Shown: piece by piece, positions 1 through 8,093 of the stretch | Numbering within the stretch: the stretch's first letter is position 1 | Layout of the letters: each line of letters starts with the position of its first letter | Source of the DNA: Deltaproteobacteria bacterium | GTDB lineage: Bacteria > Desulfobacterota > Desulfuromonadia > Desulfuromonadales > Geopsychrobacteraceae | DNA: 54,401 bases | Direction of reading: 5' to 3' | NCBI GenBank assembly: GCA_018399135.1 | Contig: JAGYPB010000013.1 | Location: 1 to 54,401 of the forward strand | Program-made: the position numbers and the translations under genes | Notes under the pieces: generated by a model | What the model saw: only the letters and a program-made list of their open reading frames with translations | Told to the model about the DNA's origin: nothing | Database searches by the model: none

Positions 1-1231
1 CGCCGTACTGCTCAACGGTCTCGGCATCCCCGAAGCCTTGCGGCAAAAAAAAATGAAAGAACTGGAAGGCGGCGACAAGGTGCGTGTCCTGCTGGCCCAG
101 GCTCTGTTCGGCAATCCCGATATTCTGTTGCTCGATGAGCCGACCAACAATCTGGATCTGAAATCGATTCAATGGCTTGAGGAGTTTCTCGGCCGCTTCC
201 AGAATACCGTGATTGTCGTTTCCCACGATCGCCACTTTCTCAACCAGGCCTGTACCCATATCGCTGATATCGATTTCGGCACTATCCGTACCTATGTCGG
301 GAATTATGATTTCTGGTATGAGGCGAGCGAGATGGTGCTGAAACAGAAACAGGACGCCAACAAAAAGGCGAGTGACAAGGCCAACGAACTCAAGGAATTT
401 ATCGCCCGCTTCAGCTCCAACGCCTCCAAAGCCAAGCAGGCAACCTCACGTAAAAAGCTCCTCGATAAACTGGAAATTGATGATCTGCCAACCTCATCGC
501 GCAAATACCCATTCATCCTCTTCAAGCCGGAGCGTCCCTGCGGCAATATTATTCTGGAAGTCACCAACCTGAGCAAAACCATCGATGGGGTCAAGGTCCT
601 TGATCGGTTGAATCTGGTCGTCAACAAGGGGGACAAGATGGCCTTTGTCGGTGGCAACTCTCTTGCCAAGACCACCCTGTTTCAGATTCTTGCCGGAGAG
701 CTGGAACCGGATACCGGCAGCTACCGCTGGGGCGTCACTATCACCCATGCCTGTTTCCCGAAGGAAAACAGCAGCTACTTTGCCACACAGATGAGCTTGA
801 TTGACTGGCTGGGGCAGTTTGCCCCGACCGAAGGGGAGAGCTTTGCCCGGAGCTATCTGGGCCGCATGCTTTTTTCCGGCGATGAAGCGACCAAGGCAAC
901 GACGGTGTTAAGCGGGGGCGAAAAAGTCCGCTGTATGCTCGCACGGATGATGCTGACCAACGCCAACGCCTTGCTTTTCGATGAGCCAACCAACCACCTT
1001 GATCTGGAATCGATCACCGCCCTGAACAACAGTCTGATCAGCTTTCCGGAGGTGATCCTCTTTACCTCCCATGACCACAAGTTTGTTGCGACAACGGCTA
1101 ACCGTATTGTCGAACTGACCCCGAACGGGGTCATCGACCGGGTCATGAGCTTTGACGAGTATCTCGATAACGCTGACATCACGGCGCTGCGCGCCAAGCT
1201 TTGTCAGGGTGCTGCCGACTTGAAACTTTAA
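1..1231 (+). CDS. ABC-F family ATPase (YbiT-like), 5' end cut by window edge
   Basis: The reading frame is open from the first bases of the window, so this is the C-terminal three quarters of a longer protein (family members are about 530 residues). It shows the end of the first ABC domain (signature LEGGDKVR, Walker B LLLDEPTNNLD, switch His in VVSHDRHF), a charged helical linker rich in Lys, and a complete second ABC domain whose Walker A region reads GGNSLAKTTLF rather than the canonical GxxGxGKST, followed by signature LSGGEKVR and Walker B LLFDEPTNHLD. There are no membrane segments, as expected for ABC-F proteins, which act on ribosomes in the cytoplasm. The altered Walker A (Leu-Ala in place of Gly-x-Gly) is notable but lies in a real, otherwise conserved frame. 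YbiT is the closest subfamily by the linker and signature; that assignment is from memory. Confidence 0.88.
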   Translation, partial: AVLLNGLGIPEALRQKKMKELEGGDKVRVLLAQALFGNPDILLLDEPTNNLDLKSIQWLEEFLGRFQNTVIVVSHDRHFLNQACTHIADIDFGTIRTYVGNYDFWYEASEMVLKQKQDANKKASDKANELKEFIARFSSNASKAKQATSRKKLLDKLEIDDLPTSSRKYPFILFKPERPCGNIILEVTNLSKTIDGVKVLDRLNLVVNKGDKMAFVGGNSLAKTTLFQILAGELEPDTGSYRWGVTITHACFPKENSSYFATQMSLIDWLGQFAPTEGESFARSYLGRMLFSGDEATKATTVLSGGEKVRCMLARMMLTNANALLFDEPTNHLDLESITALNNSLISFPEVILFTSHDHKFVATTANRIVELTPNGVIDRVMSFDEYLDNADITALRAKLCQGAADLKL

Positions 1232-1244
1232 AAGGAAATCACGC

Positions 1245-1916
1245 GTGGCCCTGCCCTGGAAAACCCTTGATCATGTTTTGACTGAGGCCGGTGAAACCCT
1301 CGAACTGCGCCAGCGCGGCGCCGGGGACTTTCTTATCACCATCGGCACCCAGATCCTGATGAACAGCAAAGCGCAACGCTCGGAAATCGCCCTGGGTAAG
1401 CTCGGCTGTCAGGGTCTGCAGCAGCACCCGGCGCCGAAGGTACTGGTCGGCGGGCTGGGGATGGCAATTACCTTGCGGGCCGTGCTCGATCAGCTCCCTG
1501 CCACGGCACAGGTGATTGTCGCTGAGCTGAACCCGATCGTTCACACCTGGTGTCTCGGCCCGCTGGCTGAATTAACCGCCGCTGCGACAGCCGACCCGCG
1601 GGTTGAGGTCGTCATCACCGATGTAGCCGAACTGATTTGCCAGTCACCGGCCACCTCTTTCGACGCCGTCATTCTCGATCTCTACCGTGGCCCCCACCCA
1701 CGCACCGATGGAAGCAACGATCCGCTCTACGGTAATTACGCGATTGAGCGAGCCCGCAACGCCTTAAAGCCGGCGGGAACTCTCGCTGTCTGGGGAGAAA
1801 ACCCCGATACCGCATTTGAACATCGCCTTGCTGCTGCTGGTTTTTCTGTGCGCGTTGAGCGTCCCGGCAAAGGCGGCTACCGCCATGCCGTCTGGGTGGC
1901 ACGGAACAAAGGATAA
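1245..1916 (+). CDS. Spermidine synthase-like SAM/dcSAM-fold protein
   Basis: A 223-residue Rossmann-fold protein of the spermidine synthase-like methyltransferase superfamily. Visible motifs are the nucleotide-binding loop KVLVGGLGMAITLRAVL (about residues 65-80), an acidic residue after the second strand in VIVAELNP, and the post-motif strand DAVILDLYRGPHP. Polyamine synthases carry an Asp pair at the gate of the active site, and here the motif is DLYRGP, so the substrate is unclear; bacterial proteins of this size are usually annotated spermidine synthase-like or plain methyltransferase. The start is GTG, chosen because an AAAGGA sequence lies 8 bases upstream, and it begins 13 bases after the ABC-F stop. 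Probably cotranscribed with both neighbours. Confidence 0.7.
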   Translation: MALPWKTLDHVLTEAGETLELRQRGAGDFLITIGTQILMNSKAQRSEIALGKLGCQGLQQHPAPKVLVGGLGMAITLRAVLDQLPATAQVIVAELNPIVHTWCLGPLAELTAAATADPRVEVVITDVAELICQSPATSFDAVILDLYRGPHPRTDGSNDPLYGNYAIERARNALKPAGTLAVWGENPDTAFEHRLAAAGFSVRVERPGKGGYRHAVWVARNKG

Positions 1917-1919
1917 CAA

Positions 1920-2129
1920 GTGGAGACATTTGATTTGAACGGACGCCCTTTTGTCGAACTCTGTGACCTGCTCAAGCTGACCGGTTGTTGTTCGAGTGGC
2001 GGCAACGCCAAACTGGTGATCGCTGCCGGAGAGGTGACGGTTGACGGCCAGGTCGAGCTGCGTAAACGCTGTAAAATCCGCCCTGGCCAGATCGTCGCCT
2101 ACGGCACAGATCGGATAAATATCATGTAA
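1920..2129 (+). CDS. S4-domain RNA-binding protein (YbcJ-like)
   Basis: A 69-residue protein that is almost entirely one S4 domain. The typical core is visible: FVELCDLLKLTG, then GGNAKLVIAAGEVTVDGQ and ELRKRCKIRPGQIV. Proteins of this type bind structured RNA, probably ribosomal. The GTG start at 1920 sits three bases after the stop of the upstream gene, preceded by AAAGGA, so it is the last gene of the ABC-F/spermidine-synthase-like/S4 run. Two RNA/ribosome-associated proteins (ABC-F and S4) in one operon suggest a translation-linked role; that is inference. Confidence 0.85.
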   Translation: METFDLNGRPFVELCDLLKLTGCCSSGGNAKLVIAAGEVTVDGQVELRKRCKIRPGQIVAYGTDRINIM

Positions 2130-2399
2130 CTAAGCTGAGCGGGTTTCTCGCGGCCTCACCATTCCCACACCCTTTCGCATGTCGTGATTACCCTGGGGTA
2201 AACCGACCACCCCGTCGCTTCGCGCCACCCCTCCACGGGCGGGGTGGTTTCAGTTTCGCTTGAGTTCGGCAGGTAGGGGAGAGTTTAGTCCGGTTATATA
2301 ATTATTTATGAGTGCCCCTCCTTGTCCCTGCTGTCTTCATTCCAATATTTTTGTTTATTTGCACGACGTGACGCCACGCATGTTACAGGTCTGACTTCC
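2130..2399. other. Intergenic region with two hairpins, no gene seen
   Basis: No supportable coding sequence. It contains a perfect small palindrome at 2188-2201 (arms TTACCC/GGGTAA, spacer TG) and a GC-rich hairpin with 9-bp arms ACCACCCCG (2206-2214) and CGGGGTGGT (2240-2248) around a 25-base loop. The hairpin is followed by a modest T-rich stretch and lies between the convergent S4 gene and msrB, so it may end transcription of the upstream operon. Confidence 0.45.
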
Positions 2400-2972
2400 C
2401 TACAGCCCCGACAGCGGATGAAAGGTCAAAGAAACAGAATTGATGCAGTGACGTTTGAAGGTGGGTTGTGGCCCGTCATCAAACACATGTCCCAGATGCG
2501 ATTCGCAGCGACTGCAGACCAGCTCGTTGCGGGTCATGAACAACCGTCGGTCAAGGCGGGTAGCGACATTTTCCGGAGCGACAGCCTGGTAATAGCTGGG
2601 CCAGCCGCTACCGGAGTCGAATTTGTGGTCAGAGTGGTAGAGATCATTGCCACAACCTGCGCAGCGATAGATGCCACGCTCCTTGTTGTCAAGCAGAAGT
2701 CCTGTAAAGGCTCGTTCCGTTCCTTCTTCACGCAGGACATTATACTGTTGTGGAGTTAGTAGCTCGCGCCACTCTGCTTCACTGCGAACAACTTTTCTCA
2801 CCTCGATATAGGTGCCTTTTTCTATAGAAAAAACGCGGACTGTTAACTCATCAGTCGTCATGGTTCCATCCTTCACCGGTTGTTTTGTGAAACCTTGGGT
2901 TGCCAGCCACAACATCCCTAGTTGTGAGGCCACAAGCATCAGTATCTGCCGTCTGGTAACAATATAGCTCAT
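2400..2972 (-). CDS. msrB: Peptide-methionine (R)-S-oxide reductase with N-terminal membrane/export segment
   Basis: Reduces methionine-R-sulfoxide in damaged proteins. The MsrB domain fills residues 60-185: two zinc CxxC pairs (CAGC and CSRC), the signature FDSGSGWPSYYQ, GHVFDDGP, and the catalytic Cys in RHCINSVSLTF near residue 176. The first 30 residues begin MSYIVTRRQILMLVASQLGM, a twin-arginine-like or simple signal/anchor sequence, so the enzyme probably works outside the cytoplasmic membrane; most MsrB proteins of 130-150 residues are cytoplasmic. A GGGAGG sequence ten bases before the ATG supports the start. It uses Cys, not selenocysteine, at the active site. Divergent from the outer-membrane gene at 3151. 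Confidence 0.93.
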   Translation of the reverse strand: MSYIVTRRQILMLVASQLGMLWLATQGFTKQPVKDGTMTTDELTVRVFSIEKGTYIEVRKVVRSEAEWRELLTPQQYNVLREEGTERAFTGLLLDNKERGIYRCAGCGNDLYHSDHKFDSGSGWPSYYQAVAPENVATRLDRRLFMTRNELVCSRCESHLGHVFDDGPQPTFKRHCINSVSLTFHPLSGL

Positions 2973-3000
2973 AGGTCAAGTCCTCCCACTATAGGCGACC

Positions 3001-3014
3001 AATATGGTCATATT
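3001..3014. promoter_or_regulatory. Palindrome between msrB and the outer-membrane gene
   Basis: A perfect 6+2+6 inverted repeat (AATATG GT CATATT) lies 28 bases upstream of the msrB start codon in the divergent spacer, followed toward 3100 by a very AT-rich tract suitable for a promoter of the rightward gene. Position fits an operator for msrB; the cognate regulator is unknown. Confidence 0.35.
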
Positions 3015-3150
3015 ATCCTTCGGCAGGGACTTAAACGCAAGTATGTGAGCGGGTTCAAGGTAAAAATTTAAAATTTAATATTAAAATGAGTGACCCATGA
3101 TGTTTGGTCGTGTTAATTCCTTAAATACCTCATTCGGCAAGGAGAAGGCC

Positions 3151-3939
3151 ATGCCACCCAAATGTAAAGTGACACTCTTGTTGACTACCGTCCTGTTGTT
3201 TTTGTTAACCCTGAGCTCAACCTCTTTTGCCGACGAACTGCTGTCGATCAAGGCTGGATATCAGCTCCTGAGCCCTGAAGGCACCATCGCCGGAACAAGT
3301 AATGGTGTAGGTGGAAAGTTCGATGTTCGTCGCGACCTTGATCTGGACGATAGTACCGGCTTTACCGGTGAGATTGCCCTGAACTGGGGAAAATCGCGCA
3401 TTTCCTTCAACTATCTACCCATCAGTTTTTCCGGCACGGGAACCTTGAAGGTTGACGGAACCTTTAATGGTAAGACTTTTTCCATTAACGACCGGGTAAA
3501 AAGTGAGCTGGATATTGCTCTTTATGATATCAGTTACAGCTATTTCCTGGTCAATCTGGATGATCTGCCGGCCCGAGTCCAGCTTGGCATTGAGCTGGCC
3601 GTTAAGGTGGCCGATGCCGACGTGATGCTGAGAAACCTCGGTAACGGTGTGATTACGCCTTTTGAGGAAACAGAATCAGCACTGGCTCCAATTCCCACCG
3701 TTGGTGTGCGCGGCCGTGTTGCCCTGGCAGATTTTATCGGTCTGGTCGGACGGGCGGGTTACATGGAGTACGATGGTAATTATTTTCTTGATGCTGAGGC
3801 GCAAGTGGAATTTTCGCCAATACCCACAGTTGGGTTGTATGCCGGTTATCGCTACTTCGACCTGAAGATTGATGAGAGCGATCTGTTTGTGGAAACACAG
3901 TTTTCCGGACCTTTCGGCGGCTTGCTGGTGCGTTTCTGA
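3151..3939 (+). CDS. Outer-membrane beta-barrel protein, exported
   Basis: A 262-residue predicted exported protein. The start at 3151 is preferred over an in-frame ATG at 3097 because AAGGAGAAGG directly precedes it and because the signal peptide then begins correctly: Met-Pro-Pro-Lys, a Leu-rich core, and a likely cleavage site at STSFADELL. The mature part is made of alternating amphipathic strands (ISFNYLPISFSGTG, LYDISYSYFLV, PTVGLYAGYRYFDLKI) and ends in Phe (GLLVRF), the classic C-terminal signal for BAM-dependent insertion. It resembles small 8-10 stranded barrels; no substrate can be named. It stands alone, followed by a strong terminator. Confidence 0.75.
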   Translation: MPPKCKVTLLLTTVLLFLLTLSSTSFADELLSIKAGYQLLSPEGTIAGTSNGVGGKFDVRRDLDLDDSTGFTGEIALNWGKSRISFNYLPISFSGTGTLKVDGTFNGKTFSINDRVKSELDIALYDISYSYFLVNLDDLPARVQLGIELAVKVADADVMLRNLGNGVITPFEETESALAPIPTVGVRGRVALADFIGLVGRAGYMEYDGNYFLDAEAQVEFSPIPTVGLYAGYRYFDLKIDESDLFVETQFSGPFGGLLVRF

Positions 3940-3972
3940 TCCAGCCTGATCCGGTAGATGTTTCATTTGATA

Positions 3973-4006
3973 CGGCCACTCCAACTCGTTTTGGGGTGGC
4001 CGTTTT
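3973..4006 (+). terminator. Intrinsic terminator of the outer-membrane gene
   Basis: An 11-bp stem (CGGCCACTCCA with TGGGGTGGCCG, one G-U pair) with a short loop, followed by TTTT. It begins 33 bases after the stop codon. Confidence 0.8.
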
Positions 4007-4087
4007 GCATCCGTCAGCCATTATCCGTTATGCTGTAGCTGTTGTAACTTCTCCGGATAACCGAGCGCAGTGAAAAGGATCTAGCTG

Positions 4088-4444
4088 ATGGCGGCAAAAG
4101 TGATTCCGATTAAACAATCACAAAGCAAGATTGCAGACATTATTGACGAAGCGTTGGCAAGGCATCCTCCTGATCAGAGTCAGGAAGTGATCGATTGTTT
4201 GAAGATGGAGCTTGAAAAAATTATTGAAACGTACTTTATTGATGATACTCCAGAGGTGTCCCTGAATCTGCCGGCAGATCTGACGCAACAACAGTTCGAT
4301 GACATCAGAAAAGGCCTTGGGCAACTGTTCAGCAGTTATAATCAACAGATGCTCGAACGTTCCAGTCAGATTTTTCGTGATCTCTATCAGGCAAAACTGG
4401 AAATCTGTCAGCTGAAACATCAGCGTCAGGTGACGGACAATTGA
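4088..4444 (+). CDS. Small hypothetical protein, helical
   Basis: A 118-residue protein not recognised as any family. AAAGGA lies upstream of the ATG. It is predicted mostly helical and soluble, with an acidic middle (EKIIETYFIDDTPEVSLNLPADLTQQQFDDI) and a C-terminal amphipathic, coiled-coil-like helix. No signal peptide, no Cys cluster, no catalytic motif. It lies 49 bases before the flavoprotein gene at 4493 on the same strand and may share its transcript. Confidence 0.6.
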   Translation: MAAKVIPIKQSQSKIADIIDEALARHPPDQSQEVIDCLKMELEKIIETYFIDDTPEVSLNLPADLTQQQFDDIRKGLGQLFSSYNQQMLERSSQIFRDLYQAKLEICQLKHQRQVTDN

Positions 4445-4492
4445 ACAGACCCGCTCCATTGATTCTCTTGCTTTGTTGACGGAAAGAAGACA

Positions 4493-5884
4493 ATGCCCAC
4501 GAATTTTGACTTGATTGTTCTTGGTGCCGGCACCACGGCATTTGCCGGCGCGCGTATTGCTGCTGCTGCAGGTAAAAGGGTTCTGATGCTTGAGCAGTCC
4601 CATCTGGGGGGCACCTGTGTCAACTGGGGCTGTATTCCCAGTAAAACCTTGATTCACAAGGCCGAGATGTATCATGGCGCGCGCAAAGGTGAAGGCTGGG
4701 GATTGAATCTTCAGGCCGGAGCCCCCCATTGCGGCACCTTGATGCCGTTAAAGCAAAAGGCCGTAGTGACAGTGCGTGAAACCCACTATCAGTATGAAGT
4801 CAATCAGTCGCCAAATATCAAGGTCATCAAGGCGCGTGGACATTTTGTTTCTCCCTGCGAAATAGAGGCGGGGGGAGTTCTCTACACGGCGCCGCAGATA
4901 TTGATCGCCACCGGGGGGGAGCCTCGCGTAGTGCCGCTTCCCGGCCTTAATACTGTCAATTATCTGACAAGCTATAATTCGCTTCATCTTCCAGGCTTTC
5001 CTGAATCGATTGTCATTCTTGGCGGCGGTGTTATTGCCCTGGAGATGGGGCAGATGTTTGCCCGGTTTGGTACCAGGATCACCATTCTGGAACGTGGGCC
5101 GCGCCTGCTGGCTGAATTTGATCTGCGCTTGACCGAACAGTTCCGCATGATGCTTGAGCAGGAAGGGGTGAAGATCCTTTGTAACGTTGAGGCTCAACGG
5201 GTGGAAAGACACGGAGACAGCACCTGTATATTTGCTTTAATTAATGGAGCGGAGGTCGGTTTCAGTGCCGAACGTCTGATGCTTGCCATCGGCACGTCAC
5301 CGGTGACTCAAAATCTTGGGTTAGAAGAGATCGGCGTCGAAACCGATGCCGGCGGGTTCATCAAAGTTGATCGTCAGTTACGTACCAGCGTGCCTGGAAT
5401 CTGGGCCGCCGGGGATGTGACCGGTGCACCGCTGATCGCCCCGGCAGGTGCGCGCGAAGCCCAGATTGCTGTAAAGAATATGCTTGATCCGAGTGGGAAT
5501 CATTCCATCGATCACCGTTTTTCGCCGATGGCAGTGTTTGTCGATCCTGAATTTGCCACCGTTGGCCTCACTAAAACTCAGGCAGAAGCCCAAGGGTACA
5601 AGGTGTTGACCACCTATGTTGACCTTGAGCGGGTGCCTAAAGCTCATGTTATGGGGGAGATGCTCGGTGGCGTACTGCTGACTGCCGAACAGGGAACCGG
5701 CAAGATCCTTGGTGTGCAGATGCTCTGTCCGCGCGCTGCTGATATCATTCATGAGGCGACATTGGCGATCCGTTTTGGTCTGTCGGTAGTGGATTTAAGT
5801 ACCACCGTTCACGTCTATCCGAGTATCAGCGATGGTCTGCGCCAGGCGGCGCGTGATAATGCCCAGGCACAGGGACTGATCTGA
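4493..5884 (+). CDS. Pyridine nucleotide-disulfide oxidoreductase, MerA/RclA-like
   Basis: A 463-residue class I flavoprotein disulfide reductase. FAD-binding loop VLGAGTTAFAGARIA is at residues 10-24, the redox-active disulfide is GGTCVNWGCIPSK (about 40-52), the NAD(P)H loop is VILGGGVIALEMGQMFARFG, and the second FAD motif is GIWAAGDVTG. The dimerisation domain ends HVYPSISDGLRQAARD, the shape seen in mercuric reductases, but the C-terminal Cys pair that binds Hg(II) in true MerA is absent, as is the N-terminal HMA domain. It lacks a lipoamide context too. It is therefore closer to the MerA-like/RclA group, where the disulfide may reduce other electrophiles or metals. Start supported by GGAAAG upstream. 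Confidence 0.85.
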   Translation: MPTNFDLIVLGAGTTAFAGARIAAAAGKRVLMLEQSHLGGTCVNWGCIPSKTLIHKAEMYHGARKGEGWGLNLQAGAPHCGTLMPLKQKAVVTVRETHYQYEVNQSPNIKVIKARGHFVSPCEIEAGGVLYTAPQILIATGGEPRVVPLPGLNTVNYLTSYNSLHLPGFPESIVILGGGVIALEMGQMFARFGTRITILERGPRLLAEFDLRLTEQFRMMLEQEGVKILCNVEAQRVERHGDSTCIFALINGAEVGFSAERLMLAIGTSPVTQNLGLEEIGVETDAGGFIKVDRQLRTSVPGIWAAGDVTGAPLIAPAGAREAQIAVKNMLDPSGNHSIDHRFSPMAVFVDPEFATVGLTKTQAEAQGYKVLTTYVDLERVPKAHVMGEMLGGVLLTAEQGTGKILGVQMLCPRAADIIHEATLAIRFGLSVVDLSTTVHVYPSISDGLRQAARDNAQAQGLI

Positions 5885-5930
5885 CTCTGTCTGACGCCAC
5901 AAACAAGATTTCCCCACTAATTCCCTCTCT

Positions 5931-5987
5931 GTAACTATTCAGCTGTAATCCTTGCGCAGGATCCCCGATCCTGTGCTGAACAGATAC
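5931..5987 (+). mobile_element. MITE-like palindromic element, copy 1 (short form)
   Basis: 57 bp. Left end GTAACTATTCAGC, right end GCTGAACAGATAC (the complement of GTATCTGTTCAGC), giving 13-bp imperfect terminal inverted repeats. The interior folds as a hairpin with arms GCGCAGGATC and GATCCTGTGC. Flanks are CCCTCTCT on the left and TCCTCTCT on the right, an 8-bp direct repeat with one mismatch, taken as a target-site duplication. It lies between the flavoprotein gene and the sensor kinase and could alter expression of the kinase. Confidence 0.88.
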
Positions 5988-6101
5988 TCCTCTCTTGTCA
6001 TTTTATCGGGTGTTCTTGCCACCTGATCCTTTCTCAATTTGGCAACTCATGTTATAAAGTCACATATTTTGTTCGGAAATACTGTCTGATAATGAGGCGC
6101 C

Positions 6102-8069
6102 ATGATCCATCTGTTTTCCCGAATGCTCAACAGACTGACAATTCGCTGGAAAATGCTGGTGATTATCCTGCCCTTGATCATCGTACCGATCTTTCTGCTT
6201 GGTGCAATTGTTGGCTATGTCGCAACCCGTCAGGCCTATGAAGGACTGACGGAGGTCAGTCGCGCCGACCTTGATCATATGGCCAGTTTTACTCTGGATC
6301 TGCTGGAAAATCACCATCGCCAGTTTGAAGTGTATCGTGACGATAAGAAAAAAATCGTCGAGCAGGAGATGAAAAGCCTGGTCGAACTGGCTTTTGGCGT
6401 GATCAACGAGCAGCAGCGTCGCCAGAGGCTCGGCCAGCTCGATCTGACCTCTGCGCAGCAGGCGGTGGGTAACAGTTTCAAGGAAGTCAGTATCGGCACC
6501 AGCGGCTATCTGTTTGCCATGACCGGCAGCGGCATCCTGACCGTTCATCCTGCCCGCGAAGGGGAAGATATCAGTGCTGTGCAGGATGAGAACGGCTGGT
6601 ATTTTATCCGTGAAATGCAGCAACGTGCTTTGGCGAGTGAACCGGGGGAAGTCCTCTACACTATCTATCCCTGGTACAATGAGTTGCTTGGTGACCGGCG
6701 TCCGCGCCGCAAGATCGTCGCCTTTCGCTACTGTCATCAATGGGACTGGATTGTTGCTGCCGGTGGGTACCTGGATGAAACCTATGACGATCCCACCTTC
6801 GAACAGCAGGCCCTGAATCTGCTGGGTGAGCAGATCAAAAGTAAAAAGGTCGGGCAGACCGGATACATCTACACCATGACCGGCGCCGGCACCCTGACCA
6901 TTCATCCGGATGCTGAAGGTGAAAACCTGCTGCACGCAACCGATGTTGACGGGCGGGCATTTATTGCCGAAATGGCACAGCAGCGGGATGGCTGGATTCG
7001 TTACCCCTGGCGTGGAGCGCAAGATAAAAACCCCCGGATGAAGATCGTTAGATACCGTTATTTTGAGCCCTGGGACTGGATTGTTGCTGTCGGCAGTTAT
7101 GAGGATGAATTTTACCGCACCGCCAATGATCTCAAGTGGCGGATCGCCCTGCTCGTACTCTTGTTGCCATTGATTATCGGCCTGGTGGCCACGGCCCTTC
7201 TGGCCCTGGCGGCAAAGGTTCTAACCGACCCGATCCAGCGGATGATCAGCGTGATGCGCAAGGTACGTCAGGGACGACTTGATGAGCAGATGCCGGTGGA
7301 AAGTCAGGATGAGCTGGGGGAATTGGCCATCGCTTTTAATCGTATGACACGCATGCTGCGTAAAAACAAGGAGATGGAAGCGGCACTGGCGCAGCAGGGG
7401 AAAATGGCCTCCCTCGGGGTGCTTTCCTCCGGGGTGGCGCACGAAATCAACAACCCTTTGGGGGTCATTCTTGGCTATGCCGGCTACCTGGAAAAAAAGA
7501 TTCCGGAGGATGATCCCAACTATAGTTTCATTCATGAGATCAAGAGGGAAAGCAAGCGTTGTAAAAAGATTGTTCAGGATCTGCTCAGTTATTCCCGAAC
7601 CCCGAAGCCGGCGTTGGAGCCCACCGATATCAATCGCTTGTTGCGCCAGATTATTGATTTTGCCGGCAACCACATCGATATGAATCATGTCGAGATTGTG
7701 CAGGATTTTGCTGACGATCTGCCGATGATTGCTGCCGATGGCGACCAGCTGCGTCAGGTCGCCATCAATCTGTTGCTGAACGCCGGGGCGGCTTCGCAAC
7801 CGGGGAAACAGATCAGTGTGGCGACCTGTCTTGAGAATAATGAATATATCCGCATTGAGTTTGTCGATCAGGGAGAAGGGATCAGTGAGGGGAATCTGGA
7901 CAAGATATTCGAGCCATTTTTTACCACCAAGGCACGTGGTACCGGGTTAGGGTTGGCAATTACCAAGCAGATCATTGATATGCATCAGGGGCAGGTTACC
8001 ATCGATTCGGACATGGGTAAGGGAACCCGGGTGATTATCCGTCTGCCGCTGGTGCGTGAGGAATATTGA
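6102..8069 (+). CDS. Sensor histidine kinase with two tandem Cache domains
   Basis: A 655-residue membrane sensor. Transmembrane helix 1 spans about residues 17-42 and helix 2 about 347-373; between them are two related Cache modules, each with the hallmark GYxxxMTGxGxLTxHPxxEGE (near 134-152 and 252-270) and a closing WDWIVAxGxYxDE. Such domains bind small extracytoplasmic ligands, often carboxylates. Then follow HAMP, a HisKA box SSGVAHEINNPLGV with phospho-acceptor His447, and an HATPase_c domain (N box INLLLNAG, G1 DQGEGI, G2 GTGLGLAI). The gene is 24 bases ahead of a sigma-54 response regulator with which it surely pairs. GAGG precedes the ATG. Confidence 0.95.
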   Translation: MIHLFSRMLNRLTIRWKMLVIILPLIIVPIFLLGAIVGYVATRQAYEGLTEVSRADLDHMASFTLDLLENHHRQFEVYRDDKKKIVEQEMKSLVELAFGVINEQQRRQRLGQLDLTSAQQAVGNSFKEVSIGTSGYLFAMTGSGILTVHPAREGEDISAVQDENGWYFIREMQQRALASEPGEVLYTIYPWYNELLGDRRPRRKIVAFRYCHQWDWIVAAGGYLDETYDDPTFEQQALNLLGEQIKSKKVGQTGYIYTMTGAGTLTIHPDAEGENLLHATDVDGRAFIAEMAQQRDGWIRYPWRGAQDKNPRMKIVRYRYFEPWDWIVAVGSYEDEFYRTANDLKWRIALLVLLLPLIIGLVATALLALAAKVLTDPIQRMISVMRKVRQGRLDEQMPVESQDELGELAIAFNRMTRMLRKNKEMEAALAQQGKMASLGVLSSGVAHEINNPLGVILGYAGYLEKKIPEDDPNYSFIHEIKRESKRCKKIVQDLLSYSRTPKPALEPTDINRLLRQIIDFAGNHIDMNHVEIVQDFADDLPMIAADGDQLRQVAINLLLNAGAASQPGKQISVATCLENNEYIRIEFVDQGEGISEGNLDKIFEPFFTTKARGTGLGLAITKQIIDMHQGQVTIDSDMGKGTRVIIRLPLVREEY

Positions 8070-8093
8070 TATGATACGTCAGGGGAATTAAGG

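Noticed and set aside
2322-2759. Forward 145-residue open frame opposite msrB
   Set aside because: It is the complement of a clear MsrB coding sequence; composition and lack of ribosome site mark it as a shadow.
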